A stretch of 53,070 nucleotides of DNA from RQOF01 sp964461135 (GTDB lineage: Bacteria > Calditrichota > Calditrichia > RBG-13-44-9), in contig CAYWTB010000026.1 in assembly GCA_964461135.1 (NCBI GenBank), positions 1-53,070 on the forward strand, read 5' to 3'. Below the pieces are notes generated by a model. It did no database searches. It was not told the origin of the DNA and saw nothing but the letters and a program-made list of their open reading frames with translations. The position numbers were made by a program, and so were the translations under genes. Of this stretch, positions 44,603 through 53,070 are shown piece by piece. Every line of letters starts with the position of its first letter. Within the stretch, counting starts at the first letter, position 1.

Positions 44603-45448
44603 TTACAGGGTAACAGTTTTTTTCAACTGGTAACCCTTCTCTCCCTTTTCCACCGAACCGCAATAAACACGTGGATCATGTTCGAAAAACAGTAACCACC
44701 CTTCCTTAACAGCCTTCTCCAGAATCTTCTCTTTTTCTTCTATGGTTACCACCGGCTGAAGATCATACGACATCACCCATGGCAGAGGTATGTGAGCGGT
44801 CATTGGAATCAAATCTGCCGCATAAAGCAGATTTATATGGTCTCCGGTTATCAGAACCATCTGCTGAGCGAGAGTGTGGCCATCGGATAAAAGCAGTTTA
44901 AGGCCGGGGATGTCAATATCCGGACCATCCAAAATAACTAATTTATCGGATTCTAATAATGGTTCAATGTTTTCAGACAGGTAACTGGCCCGGTCTTTAG
45001 GAAATCCTTTCCGGGCCCAGTCCAGCTGTTTTTTCTGGATATAATGGGTGGCATTGGCAAATTGTAAACGAATTTTTCCGTTTTCGTCATAATAGGTTGC
45101 ACCTCCTGCATGATCGAAGTGAAGATGCGTAATTATGACATCGGTGATGTTTTCGGGTTGTACATTACGGGCGGCCAGTGATTTTAACAGCGAGGATTGT
45201 GAATAATCTATGGCATAGATTTCCTGAAACTTCTCACCGAATTTAGTTCCTGCCCCGGTATCAATCAGAATAATGCGTCCCTCGCCTATAAGCAGCAGGG
45301 TGTTCAGTGCCATCATTATGCGGTTCTTTTCATCAGGTGGATTTTCCTTCTGCCAGAGGGTCCGGGGCACAACTCCGAACATGGCTCCGCCATCCAGTTT
45401 GTAACGTCCGGCATCTATCATATGGACATCATATTTACCGATCTGCAT
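44603..45448 (-). CDS. Metallo-beta-lactamase-fold hydrolase
   Basis: A 281-residue MBL-fold enzyme of the lactonase-like branch. The metal motif THLHFDHAGG is intact, with IDTGAGTKF upstream, the third His in LLSDGHTLAQQ, the bridging Asp in YAADLIP and the last His in FFEHDPRVY. These features resemble quorum-quenching lactonases and related arylesterases; the natural substrate is not known. The frame is open from 45463, but AAGGAG at 45454-45459 lies five bases before the ATG at 45446-45448, so that ATG is used. It lacks a signal peptide. Confidence 0.88.
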   Translation of the reverse strand: MQIGKYDVHMIDAGRYKLDGGAMFGVVPRTLWQKENPPDEKNRIMMALNTLLLIGEGRIILIDTGAGTKFGEKFQEIYAIDYSQSSLLKSLAARNVQPENITDVIITHLHFDHAGGATYYDENGKIRLQFANATHYIQKKQLDWARKGFPKDRASYLSENIEPLLESDKLVILDGPDIDIPGLKLLLSDGHTLAQQMVLITGDHINLLYAADLIPMTAHIPLPWVMSYDLQPVVTIEEKEKILEKAVKEGWLLFFEHDPRVYCGSVEKGEKGYQLKKTVTL

Positions 45449-45626
45449 ATGCCCTCCTTTCATTCTCTTCGGGGACTGCTATGTTTTTACAGATTAAAGA
45501 ATACCCAGTAGATCAATATATAATTAAAATTGCTCTTTGAAAAAATCAAATGAATTTTTAGATTTATCGATTATTTATACACATCCGGTACAGGTTCTAG
45601 ATATTGTGTTATCGAAAGGAAATTTC

Positions 45627-47219
45627 ATGAGAAGAGTGTCTGTTTTTTATATTTTAATCATATTTTTCACTCTCATTCTGGCTGCCGGCAATAATCTGCT
45701 TGCCCAGCATGGTCCTGATTCAATTCATTCGGATTCTCTGTCCACTGCCGGACATGTTGTGGAAGGAAATACTGCTGAACATTCGACGCTGGGGACCAAA
45801 TTGCCCATATGGAGTGTCATACCCTTCGTTGGTATATTGTTGTCTATTGCACTTTTACCGTTGATTGCTCCCCGGATCTGGCATCATCATTTCGGAAAAA
45901 TATCGGCATTCTGGGCATTATTGTTTGCTGTTCCCTTTGTTTTTGCCTACGGAGAAGAAGGGTTTATTGAAATTTTACATATATATATTGCCGATTATAT
46001 GCCATTCATTATTCTGCTCTGGGCCCTTTTTACAGCCGGCGGCGGAATTTTCGTTAAAGGGGCACCGGTTGGAACTCCCCTGGCCAATCTCATTGCCCTG
46101 CTTATCGGAACAATTCTGGCATCCTGGATCGGGACTACCGGTGCTGCCATGGTAATGATCCGCCCGGTCCTCCGCATGAACAAGTACCGACTGTCCCGGA
46201 TTCATATTATTATTTTCTTTATATTCCTGGTGGCAAATATAGGGGGATCTCTTACACCGCTGGGTGATCCTCCCCTGTTTCTGGGATTCCTGCATCATGT
46301 CCCATTCTTCTGGACACTGAATATTTTCCCGGAAATGTCCTTTGTGGCCGGCATACTCCTCTTGATATTTTTCCTGATTGACAATTACTATTTCAGGAAA
46401 GAGGGCTGGCACACGAAAAAACATCTTAAATCCTATTATTATATAGTTCCTGAAGGGATGGAAGAAAGTAAAATCAGGGAAGAATATGACAAAAGCATCC
46501 AGGGTGAACAGGCCGAATTGCCGGTGGGCCAGAAAGTAAGCATTCTGGGCCTGCACAATCTGATTTTCCTGTTGGGGATCATGGGAGGTGTTTTATTCAG
46601 TGGCCTGGTTCATCTGGGAGAAGTCAGCATCCTGGGTATACATGTTACCATCCAGAGTATTATCCGTGATCTGTTTCTTATTTTAATGGGATTGCTATCT
46701 CTTAGAACAACCGCCTGGTCTATCCGTGAGGGAAATGAATTTACCTGGTTCCCCATTCAGGAAGTAGCCATTCTTTTTGCCGGTATTTTTATGACCATTG
46801 TGCCGGCTCTTTCCATGCTCCGTTCCGGCACGGCCGGGGCACTTCATTTTATTATCGATGCCGTCAATGAACCCCGGCATTATTTCTGGGTAACCGGATC
46901 ATTGTCAAGTTTCCTGGATAATGCCCCCACCTATCTGACTTTCCTGAGCACCGTGCTCGGCCAGTTTTATGCCGAAATTCCTGAAATTCAGGCGGTGGCG
47001 CGTCTTATTTCTGAGCATGAAATTTACCTTTCGGCCATCAGTACGGGGGCGGTCTTTTTCGGTGCCATGACCTATATCGGGAATGCCCCTAATTTCATGG
47101 TTAAATCTATCGCAGAAGAACAGAATATTAAAATGCCCAGCTTTTTCGGGTATATGATCTATTCGCTGCTGTTCCTTGTTCCCATATTTGTACTCATCAC
47201 TCTCCTGTTTTTTAAATGA
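45627..47219 (+). CDS. NhaD/ArsB-type sodium:proton antiporter
   Basis: A 530-residue polytopic membrane protein of the ion-transporter superfamily. NhaD/ArsB marks are GAAMVMIRPVLR, NIGGSLTPLGDPPLFLGFL, FLDNAPTYLTFL and TYIGNAPNFMVK. It has a cleavable-looking N-terminal segment (to about residue 27, ending NLLAQ), then about 12 helices and a His-rich loop. It probably exchanges sodium for protons at the inner membrane. The frame is open from a TTG at 45537, but AAAGGAAATTTC before the ATG at 45627 and the resulting signal segment favour the later start. TatD follows after 28 bases. Confidence 0.85.
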   Translation: MRRVSVFYILIIFFTLILAAGNNLLAQHGPDSIHSDSLSTAGHVVEGNTAEHSTLGTKLPIWSVIPFVGILLSIALLPLIAPRIWHHHFGKISAFWALLFAVPFVFAYGEEGFIEILHIYIADYMPFIILLWALFTAGGGIFVKGAPVGTPLANLIALLIGTILASWIGTTGAAMVMIRPVLRMNKYRLSRIHIIIFFIFLVANIGGSLTPLGDPPLFLGFLHHVPFFWTLNIFPEMSFVAGILLLIFFLIDNYYFRKEGWHTKKHLKSYYYIVPEGMEESKIREEYDKSIQGEQAELPVGQKVSILGLHNLIFLLGIMGGVLFSGLVHLGEVSILGIHVTIQSIIRDLFLILMGLLSLRTTAWSIREGNEFTWFPIQEVAILFAGIFMTIVPALSMLRSGTAGALHFIIDAVNEPRHYFWVTGSLSSFLDNAPTYLTFLSTVLGQFYAEIPEIQAVARLISEHEIYLSAISTGAVFFGAMTYIGNAPNFMVKSIAEEQNIKMPSFFGYMIYSLLFLVPIFVLITLLFFK

Positions 47220-47247
47220 ACGGTTTAACCATGAGGACGGTTTCGGC

Positions 47248-48021
47248 ATGTTGCTCACTGATACTCACACTCATCTTCATTTTGAACAGTTCAGGGAAGA
47301 TTTATCCGAAGTAATTGAAAGAGCGCGAACAGGAAACGTGCACAGGATCCTGACACTGGGCACTGATCTTGACTCCAGCCTTCAGTCTCTCGATATTGCC
47401 AACCGTTATGAATTTGTTTATTGCGCAGCGGGTATTCACCCTACTGATGTATACAACAGTCGCCCAAACCACCCCCGGGAAATCCGGGAAATGGCAGAAA
47501 AAGAACCTAAGATTCTGGCCATTGGAGAAATTGGATTGGATCTGTACTGGAGAGATGTAGCCCTCGAAGATCAGCTTCCGGTCTTCCGGAGCATGCTGAA
47601 TATTGCAGAGGAGACCAGACTTCCGGCCGTGATTCATAACCGCAATGCCCATCCAGAAATGCAGGATTTTTTCAGGGAAAGGCAAATTAACCATCTTTCC
47701 GGAGTCATGCATTCATTTTCCGGAACAGTGCAGGATGCCTCGTTTTACCTGGAGAGAGGATTATATATATCTTTCACTGGTGTTATTACTTTTAAAAACT
47801 ATAAAAATATGGAGGTTGTTAAATCAGTTCCTCTGGAACGCCTTCTTCTGGAAACCGATTCTCCCTTTCTCACTCCCGTCCCCAGGAGGGGTAAACGCAA
47901 TGAACCATTGTATGTAAAGTATGTGGCAGAAAAACTGGCCGGAATACATGGGATTTCACAGGAAGAGCTGGCGGAGATTACCTGCCGGAACGCCCGGCAG
48001 CTGTTCAACTGGCCGGATTAG
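47248..48021 (+). CDS. TatD-family metal-dependent DNase/hydrolase
   Basis: A 257-residue TIM-barrel metallohydrolase. The metal ligands of the family are all visible: DTHTHLHF (HxH), AIGEIGLDLYW (Glu), AVIHNRNA (His), GVMHSFSG (His) and LLETDSPFL (Asp). TatD proteins act as 3'-5' exonucleases on single-stranded DNA or damaged ends, and some as D-aminoacyl hydrolases. The frame is open upstream into the antiporter gene, but the ATG at 47248 opens directly on the first motif and has GAGG twelve bases upstream. It converges with the M16 pair. Confidence 0.92.
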   Translation: MLLTDTHTHLHFEQFREDLSEVIERARTGNVHRILTLGTDLDSSLQSLDIANRYEFVYCAAGIHPTDVYNSRPNHPREIREMAEKEPKILAIGEIGLDLYWRDVALEDQLPVFRSMLNIAEETRLPAVIHNRNAHPEMQDFFRERQINHLSGVMHSFSGTVQDASFYLERGLYISFTGVITFKNYKNMEVVKSVPLERLLLETDSPFLTPVPRRGKRNEPLYVKYVAEKLAGIHGISQEELAEITCRNARQLFNWPD

Positions 48022-48037
48022 GAAAACAGTTCTATTA

Positions 48038-49543
48038 TTAAAATACCTGTTCCACAGGAATAATCTCTATGTCATCCTTCTGTACCTGCAGGGGGTATTT
48101 TGCAATAATCTTATCCTCTTCCAGTACATCTCCGGGCTTGGGGGTGCTGTATTCAATGGGACTGGCTTTATCCTTAATTAATGTTTCTGCGAGCTTTTCA
48201 CCCTCGCTGGTAACAAACACGATTTTTAAATCCTTATAATTGAGATGTTTCCTGATAGCCTGGTTTACCTCTTCCCTTGTCAGCTGGTCCATCATGGTCC
48301 GGAAATTTTCAAGATAGCTTCCTTCAATCCCATAAAATTTATCATCAATAGAATAGCCCAGTCGCATCATGGTGGTGGGAGCATAGTGCAGGACATAATT
48401 CTTGAGAAATCTGCGGGTTAATTCAAATTGTTCTTCACTTAAACCATTATCGACCATCATCTGCAATTCGCGCAAAGCGGCACGAAATGCAAATAGTTTT
48501 GTTTCGTTGGGAACCGGTCGAATCCAAATTTCAAACATTTGCTGCCGCCGGCTCATGTTTGCCGGGGGAAACTGACGCGACCCGCCATCTGGAAAATTTT
48601 CAATATAAGAATAATCTCCGTAATTAAGTCCCCGTGCTTCCCGGATAACCTGATAAAGATGGGAGCTGGAATTACGATGTTCACCAAACCAGGAATTGGC
48701 CACTGCCAGGGCATAATAATCTCTGCTTCCCCGCACTATATCGATGGGAAATCCGAAACTGATGTCCGTGGCATTGGCATCTTTCTCTATGATCCTGAAG
48801 TGTAATCCGCTGATCTCTTCCGGTTGAGGCTTCGGAATACTGACCGGTGTCCCTTCCGGCAGGCGCTGCAGGTCATTGTAAAAGCGATTGGCAAAATCCG
48901 GCAGATAGCCTCCACCCAGGCCAATTATCATATTGTTTTTGTTATAATACGTTTTATAAAATGTCTTTACATCTTCCAGAGTGATGGATTTCAGGCTGGA
49001 TACATGGCCTTCTTCGATATGGCTGAAAGGTGTATTTTTATAGATGAATTCACTCAGGACTTCTTTACCCAGTTCCTCATTATTGGCGTAACGCAGGCTT
49101 TTTTCAAGGTAGTTTATGAGATCGGTCCTGATTCTGGTGAAGTCTTCTTCCCGGAAAGCCGGTTCCATCAGAACTTCCTTCAAAATTGAGCTGTACTCAT
49201 CGAGGTTGTCCTTGTGTGTACGCCCATAGATTATCGTCATTTCTTTATCCACCTGGCAATTGATGCTGGCAGCCATGGGGTAGAGGGTGTCCATGATTTG
49301 TTCAAGTGTATATTTCTGTGTGGATCCGTCAGTAATAAGACGGGCGGTGAGGGTAGCCAACCCCTCCTTGCCTTCGGGGTCATTCTGTGACCCTGCTTTA
49401 AACCACAGCCGGAAGGAGACAGTGGGATCTTCCCTCACCGGAAACAGGACCATTTTTTCCTCCGTTTTTTTCTGACATTGTATTTGAAGCAGAATGCCAG
49501 TGGTTGTAAACAAAAGTATGAATATGAAAAAAACACGTTTCAT
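48038..49543 (-). CDS. Inactive M16-like peptidase partner
   Basis: A 501-residue exported protein with the two-lobed M16 fold but no zinc site. Where the active paralogue has HFFEH the sequence reads GLATLTARL, so the His, Glu and second His become Thr64, Ala67 and Arg68. The M16 C-terminal lobe is recognisable: NSWFGEHRNSSSHLYQVIRE then ARGLNYGDYSY, which carries the Arg/Tyr region used in substrate binding. In other M16B pairs the non-catalytic subunit supplies these residues to its zinc-bearing partner. Residues 1-22 form a signal segment; Cys23 lacks a normal lipobox. It overlaps the active gene by one base (ATGA). Confidence 0.88.
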   Translation of the reverse strand: MKRVFFIFILLFTTTGILLQIQCQKKTEEKMVLFPVREDPTVSFRLWFKAGSQNDPEGKEGLATLTARLITDGSTQKYTLEQIMDTLYPMAASINCQVDKEMTIIYGRTHKDNLDEYSSILKEVLMEPAFREEDFTRIRTDLINYLEKSLRYANNEELGKEVLSEFIYKNTPFSHIEEGHVSSLKSITLEDVKTFYKTYYNKNNMIIGLGGGYLPDFANRFYNDLQRLPEGTPVSIPKPQPEEISGLHFRIIEKDANATDISFGFPIDIVRGSRDYYALAVANSWFGEHRNSSSHLYQVIREARGLNYGDYSYIENFPDGGSRQFPPANMSRRQQMFEIWIRPVPNETKLFAFRAALRELQMMVDNGLSEEQFELTRRFLKNYVLHYAPTTMMRLGYSIDDKFYGIEGSYLENFRTMMDQLTREEVNQAIRKHLNYKDLKIVFVTSEGEKLAETLIKDKASPIEYSTPKPGDVLEEDKIIAKYPLQVQKDDIEIIPVEQVF

Positions 49544-50874
49544 TATTTTTCTCCCTTTAAGATAACAACTGTTCGTCGTTTCGTCTGAAAATACTTGTTA
49601 GCAGCAGCCCGTATATCCTCGGCTGTCACCGATGCGATGGTTTCATACCAAAGATTAATGTCGTCGATTCTACCGGTCAGTGCCACAAACCGGGCCAGAC
49701 TTCCTGCAATATTATCTGGGGTATCAAGCCTCATAAGGAAAGAATAGCGCACCCGTTTTTTCAGATCATCCAGGAGTTTGTTATCCACCAGCTCCCGCTG
49801 ATAAGTCTTTATGGTGTTATCAATTTCAGTCCTTACATAGGGTATATGGTTTTCCTTTTTTACCCGGCTATAGATGTTCAGGAGTTTTGGATCCCTGTTT
49901 AATGGAAACCAGTTGTCAATAAATTCCACTTTTTGTTCACGGATCACTAATTTCTTATAAAGTTCACTGTTCTGCCCAAATGCAAGATCACCCAGCAAAC
50001 TGGCTGCAGCAACCATTTGATCATCCGCCCTGAATGCATCTCCCTTGTAAGCAATCCATACCAGGGGCAGTGTTTTACCGGGATAAGAAATATTTTTAAT
50101 CCGTTCCTCCTGCTGGGCAGGTTCTTTCTTGATTTTGGGAGTAACATAGCCGGCTTTCCACTTGCCGAAATATTCCCGGATGAGATCCTTGGCCTTTTGC
50201 TGTTCCACATCGCCCACAATCAGTAGTACCACGTTATCAGGGCGGTAATAACGCTTGAAAAAACTCAGACTGTACTCATACATGTTGGGCATATTCTTTA
50301 TGTCAGATTCGAAACCGATGGTGGTATGTTTGTAGGTGTGGATGTCAAAAGCTGTATTCTGAAGATCTTCCAGTAGAACGGAATACGGATTTACCCGTCC
50401 TTTTCGATATTCTCCATAAACGGCACCGGCTTCGGTTTTAAATTCCTGTTCTTTATAAGACAGATTCCGGAAACGGTCGCTTTCCAGATCAATGGTTCTC
50501 TCCAGATACTCTGCTGGAAACACCATATGATAAGCCGTCAGATCATCGGTAGTGTAGGCATTGGCATCTGCACCCATCTCAGTGACCATTTTGTCATATA
50601 CCGCACCCGGATATTTTTCTGTGCCACGAAACATCATGTGTTCAAAAAAATGAGCAAAACCGGACTTACCGGGTTCATATTCATCCCTGCTTCCCGTCCT
50701 GACGATACTGTAATAGGCAATAAGACCGTTTCCTTTCACCGGAATGATATAAGCTGTGAGGCCGTTTTCAAGGCTGTAGCTGTCATACTGGTAGGGAAAA
50801 AATGTCTGGCTCCATCCTTTAGTCATGAAAATACCCGTAAATAGAATTACAAAAATAATTAATAATTTGTACAT
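49543..50874 (-). CDS. M16 family zinc peptidase, catalytic subunit
   Basis: A 443-residue exported zinc peptidase. The inverted zinc motif is His75-X2-Glu78-His79 in GFAHFFEHMMF, and the third ligand Glu155 in AVYGEYRKG sits 76 residues after the second His, the normal spacing. A signal segment covers residues 1-21. The substrate is probably peptides in the periplasm (M16B type). Its stop codon shares a base with the start of the inactive partner, which strongly suggests a heterodimer made from one transcript. AT-rich sequence without a clear promoter lies upstream. Confidence 0.92.
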   Translation of the reverse strand: MYKLLIIFVILFTGIFMTKGWSQTFFPYQYDSYSLENGLTAYIIPVKGNGLIAYYSIVRTGSRDEYEPGKSGFAHFFEHMMFRGTEKYPGAVYDKMVTEMGADANAYTTDDLTAYHMVFPAEYLERTIDLESDRFRNLSYKEQEFKTEAGAVYGEYRKGRVNPYSVLLEDLQNTAFDIHTYKHTTIGFESDIKNMPNMYEYSLSFFKRYYRPDNVVLLIVGDVEQQKAKDLIREYFGKWKAGYVTPKIKKEPAQQEERIKNISYPGKTLPLVWIAYKGDAFRADDQMVAAASLLGDLAFGQNSELYKKLVIREQKVEFIDNWFPLNRDPKLLNIYSRVKKENHIPYVRTEIDNTIKTYQRELVDNKLLDDLKKRVRYSFLMRLDTPDNIAGSLARFVALTGRIDDINLWYETIASVTAEDIRAAANKYFQTKRRTVVILKGEK

Positions 50875-51471
50875 ACATAAATCCCCGTGCTTGATTTGAG
50901 GTAAAAGGCATCAGGAGTTTGCCGAAATTAGGTTTTAAATATATAGGATTAACGAAGGTTCAGGCAAGACCGTTTAAAAATTCCCTCCTGGCGGAAAATG
51001 TTTTGCAAGCCATGTGTCTATCTGGCGGTGCACTGAAAAATTCTGAACCGGAATACGTGGTAGCTGTGGTACAGACTAAAATTTATTTTCATTTTCAATA
51101 AAAGAATATTCTCTTAATATTTGATTAATGATTGACGGAAATCACATGGCCATTTATATTGGAAAATTTTTTTCTTTAAATCCCGAGTAAAATAGAATTT
51201 TAGTAATTCCGGATGTTTCCGCCCTGGCTTAATTCCCCGGGCGTTCACGGATTACCGGGTATTTCTGTTTGTACCGATCGATGGATTTACCGTAGTGTGA
51301 ATTGCTCCCCGGATAATTGCGGATGAAATCCGGCTGGAAGGTTCTTGTTAAAAGAGGGATTGCCTGGAAAGTTTGTGGAAACTCCCGGTTAATTACCTGA
51401 ATTAAGAAAATGATGGTATTTTATTTTAGGTTGATCCAAATTTAAATCCAAATAAAGTGGAGTTTTGTATT
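50875..51471. other. Long intergenic region with possible decayed frame
   Basis: About 600 bases between the divergent M16 pair and the Ntn-hydrolase gene. It must contain both promoters, but none is clear. A less AT-rich block (51215-51400) holds the doubtful minus-strand remnant listed separately. Nothing else was recognised. Confidence 0.4.
51229..51420 (-). pseudogene. Doubtful C-terminal gene remnant
   Basis: A minus-strand stretch of 63 codons, open from TAA (51421-51423) to the stop TAA at 51229-51231, with no usable start codon. It reads like the tail of a soluble protein: REFPQTFQAIPLLTRTFQ, then PDFIRNYPGSNSHYGKSI and KQKYPVIRERPGN. The third codon positions are G/C-rich compared with the flanks. 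I do not recognise the protein, and chance cannot be excluded. Confidence 0.25.
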
Positions 51472-52722
51472 ATGGATACAAAAAAAATACAGTTTAATCA
51501 TTTAGATCTATTTTTAATCATTTTTTTAATGATTGTTATAACGGCAATTCAGTTGTCTCTTCAAGCCTGTACTACCGCTGTGATTTCAGGAAAATGCACT
51601 CCTGATGGTCGCCCCATTCTTTTCAAACACCGTGATGCCGATTCCCTCGAAAATAAAGTGATGTATTTTTCGGATGGGAAATATGACTGCATGGGTCTGG
51701 TTAATTCAAAAAATCCACACCAGACGGAAATATGGATCGGGTTTAACAGCGCCGGATTTGCGGTGATGAATTCAGCTTCTTATAATCTGAACGGGCAGGA
51801 TACCACTACTTTAAAAGACCAGGAAGGTATTTTGATGAAAAAAGCATTACAAACCTGTCAAAACATAAATGAGTTTGAGAATCTGCTAAAATCTCTTTCA
51901 CATCCGAGCGGAATTGAAGCAAATTTTGGAGTGATAGACGCAAACGGAAGTGCCGCCTATTTTGAAACGGGTAACTATGATTATACTAAATTTGATGTCA
52001 ACGATCCCCGTATTGCCCCGTTTGGCTATCTTCTCAGAACCAATTACTCCTTCTCCCGGGATATCAATGAGGGTCAGGGTTACATCCGTTATGAGACGGC
52101 ACACTCACTCTTCTATAATGCGATGGCAATGAATAATATAACGATTGATTTTCTGTTTAATGATGTTTCTCGCTGCCTTAAAAACTCCCTGACCGGGGTT
52201 GATTTGTGGGAACAGATTCCGCGCTCTGCGGAAAAACCATACTTTGTAACCCTGAAAGATTTCATTATCAGGGATTATTCAACGGCTTCAGTGGCCATCC
52301 AGGGGGTTAAGCGCGGAGAAAATCCGCAGCTTACCACTTACTGGTGTGTATTGGGATTGCCCATAGCGTCTGTGGCAGTGCCGGTATGGATTACCGGGGA
52401 TTCCGGGCTTCCCGCGGTATTAACGGCTCCGGGAATCCAAAATGCACCCTTGAGTGATTATGCACTTAAATTGAGAGATTTATGTTTTCCAATCAAGCGG
52501 GGCTCGGGCTTGAATTATCTGAACCTGGCTGCTGTCATTAACCGGAACAATAATGGTATCTTGCAGGAAATACAAGCGGTTGAGAGACGGATTATGAAAA
52601 CCGCGCGGGGAAAATTGAGGCAGTGGAGGGAAAAAGGCCTTAACAAAAAGGACATACAGGAATTTTATCAATGGATGAATTCAACAATTATTTCTGAATA
52701 TGAAAAACGTTTTGGCTTATGA
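51472..52722 (+). CDS. C45-type Ntn-hydrolase (acyltransferase/amide hydrolase)
   Basis: A 416-residue exported protein. A signal segment (about 10-31) ends directly before Cys33 in LQACTTAVISGKCTPDGRPI, the start of the Ntn-hydrolase fold; FKHRDAD follows. Cys33 would become the N-terminal nucleophile after processing, as in acyl-CoA:6-aminopenicillanate acyltransferase and conjugated bile-salt or linear amide hydrolases. Further family marks are EIWIGFNSAGFAVMNSASYN and LRTNYSFS. The substrate is unknown. The frame is open from a GTG at 51457, but TGGAG precedes the ATG at 51472, which I use. It stands alone. Confidence 0.82.
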   Translation: MDTKKIQFNHLDLFLIIFLMIVITAIQLSLQACTTAVISGKCTPDGRPILFKHRDADSLENKVMYFSDGKYDCMGLVNSKNPHQTEIWIGFNSAGFAVMNSASYNLNGQDTTTLKDQEGILMKKALQTCQNINEFENLLKSLSHPSGIEANFGVIDANGSAAYFETGNYDYTKFDVNDPRIAPFGYLLRTNYSFSRDINEGQGYIRYETAHSLFYNAMAMNNITIDFLFNDVSRCLKNSLTGVDLWEQIPRSAEKPYFVTLKDFIIRDYSTASVAIQGVKRGENPQLTTYWCVLGLPIASVAVPVWITGDSGLPAVLTAPGIQNAPLSDYALKLRDLCFPIKRGSGLNYLNLAAVINRNNNGILQEIQAVERRIMKTARGKLRQWREKGLNKKDIQEFYQWMNSTIISEYEKRFGL

Positions 52723-53070
52723 GATAAGCTATTTGCGACAGGAAAAAGTTCATAAACGGCATTATTTATGCTTCTATCTACAAATTGATTAAATTGAAAG
52801 ATACCGGCGTGAAGAATTATAGTTTCCGGTATTAAACTGTGAATTTTAAAATAACATCTGCTTTTGAATTAGTCAGACCTTCGAAATAAAGTCTTTTAGC
52901 TTGCCAAATTCACAAAAACCATATCATTAATACAAGTTATCATATCTATATAAGTTAAGCCCAGGCCTCCAGGCCAGGGAATTAAGGAATCCAATATTTT
53001 TAGGCTTTAGCCCGGATTTGTGAATTAAGCATTTATAAAAAGTTTCATCATAAAGACAGAAATCTCCTTT
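52723..53070. other. Intergenic tail with palindromic repeats
   Basis: The last 348 bases contain no open frame with a ribosome site. The first 230 are AT-rich and featureless. The last 110 contain the two short palindromes described separately and the 15-base sequence (53017-53031) that recurs at 40-54. Confidence 0.4.
52960..53031. repeat. REP-like palindromic element (candidate)
   Basis: Two GC-rich imperfect palindromes sit in AT-rich DNA 23 bases apart: CCCAGGCCTCCAGGCCAGGG (52960-52979; eight pairs with one A-A mismatch) and GGCTTTAGCC (53003-53012; three or four pairs). They are followed by TTTGTGAATTAAGCA (53017-53031). This composition is like bacterial REP or BIME elements spread between genes. 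Only one full copy is present in the window, so its repeat nature is inferred. No T-tract makes it a terminator. Confidence 0.35.

Overview
The window is chromosomal DNA, moderately AT-rich, from a Gram-negative (diderm) bacterium. Three things point to the FCB side of the tree (Calditrichota, Ignavibacteria, Neomarinimicrobiota or KSB1-like lineages): a 1.46 kaa secreted protein ending in a type IX secretion (Por) sorting domain, a patatin-POTRA-barrel outer-membrane protein, and AT-rich spacers with short Shine-Dalgarno sites. The exact phylum cannot be settled by eye. I see no tRNA, rRNA, CRISPR array, phage genes or intact insertion sequence.

Layout. 1-9.1 kb: a run of minus-strand genes with marked decay. 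It holds a 5'-truncated histidine ammonia-lyase remnant, sfsA, a secreted two-domain protein overlapping a Nudix hydrolase, a membrane-protein pseudogene with two frameshifts and two stops, an HtrA-like pseudoprotease, a DUF2914 membrane protein broken at two tryptophan codons, and a full HtrA protease. 9.4-16.2 kb: housekeeping and orphan genes (RlmI-type methyltransferase, YbaK-type deacylase, acidic zinc-ribbon protein, EamA transporter, B12/radical SAM protein, lipoate ligase). 16.5-20 kb: the most interesting locus, a succinyl-CoA-synthetase-like beta subunit carrying a C-terminal 2[4Fe-4S] ferredoxin-like domain, its alpha subunit, and a short citryl-CoA-lyase/citrate-synthase-type enzyme. 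20.3-26 kb: DDAH-type amidinohydrolase, a putative lipoprotein, a methyltransferase, the patatin outer-membrane protein and a secreted phospholipase-D-like enzyme. 26-34 kb: a very large GH13 enzyme and the type IX cargo protein. 34.8-53 kb: a spermidine-synthase-like membrane fusion, a pentapeptide-repeat protein, oligoendopeptidase F, a 2-hydroxyacid dehydrogenase, a LOG-family protein, a phosphodiester-glycosidase-like protein, YhbY, a second EamA transporter, a metallo-beta-lactamase-fold hydrolase, an NhaD/ArsB-type antiporter, a TatD nuclease, an active/inactive M16 peptidase pair and an Ntn-hydrolase of the C45 type.

How the genes fit together. The beta-ferredoxin, alpha and lyase genes together have the parts needed to activate citrate (or a related acid) with CoA and ATP and split the thioester into acetyl-CoA and oxaloacetate, a two-step counterpart of ATP-citrate lyase. 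The iron-sulfur tail suggests a link to ferredoxin-using metabolism. Two independent envelope-peptidase sets (HtrA at 4.9-9.1 kb, M16 at 48-50.9 kb) each pair a catalytically complete enzyme with a paralogue that has lost the active-site residues. The first 9 kb look like a region undergoing gene loss. All names rest on motifs read by eye; no database search was possible.
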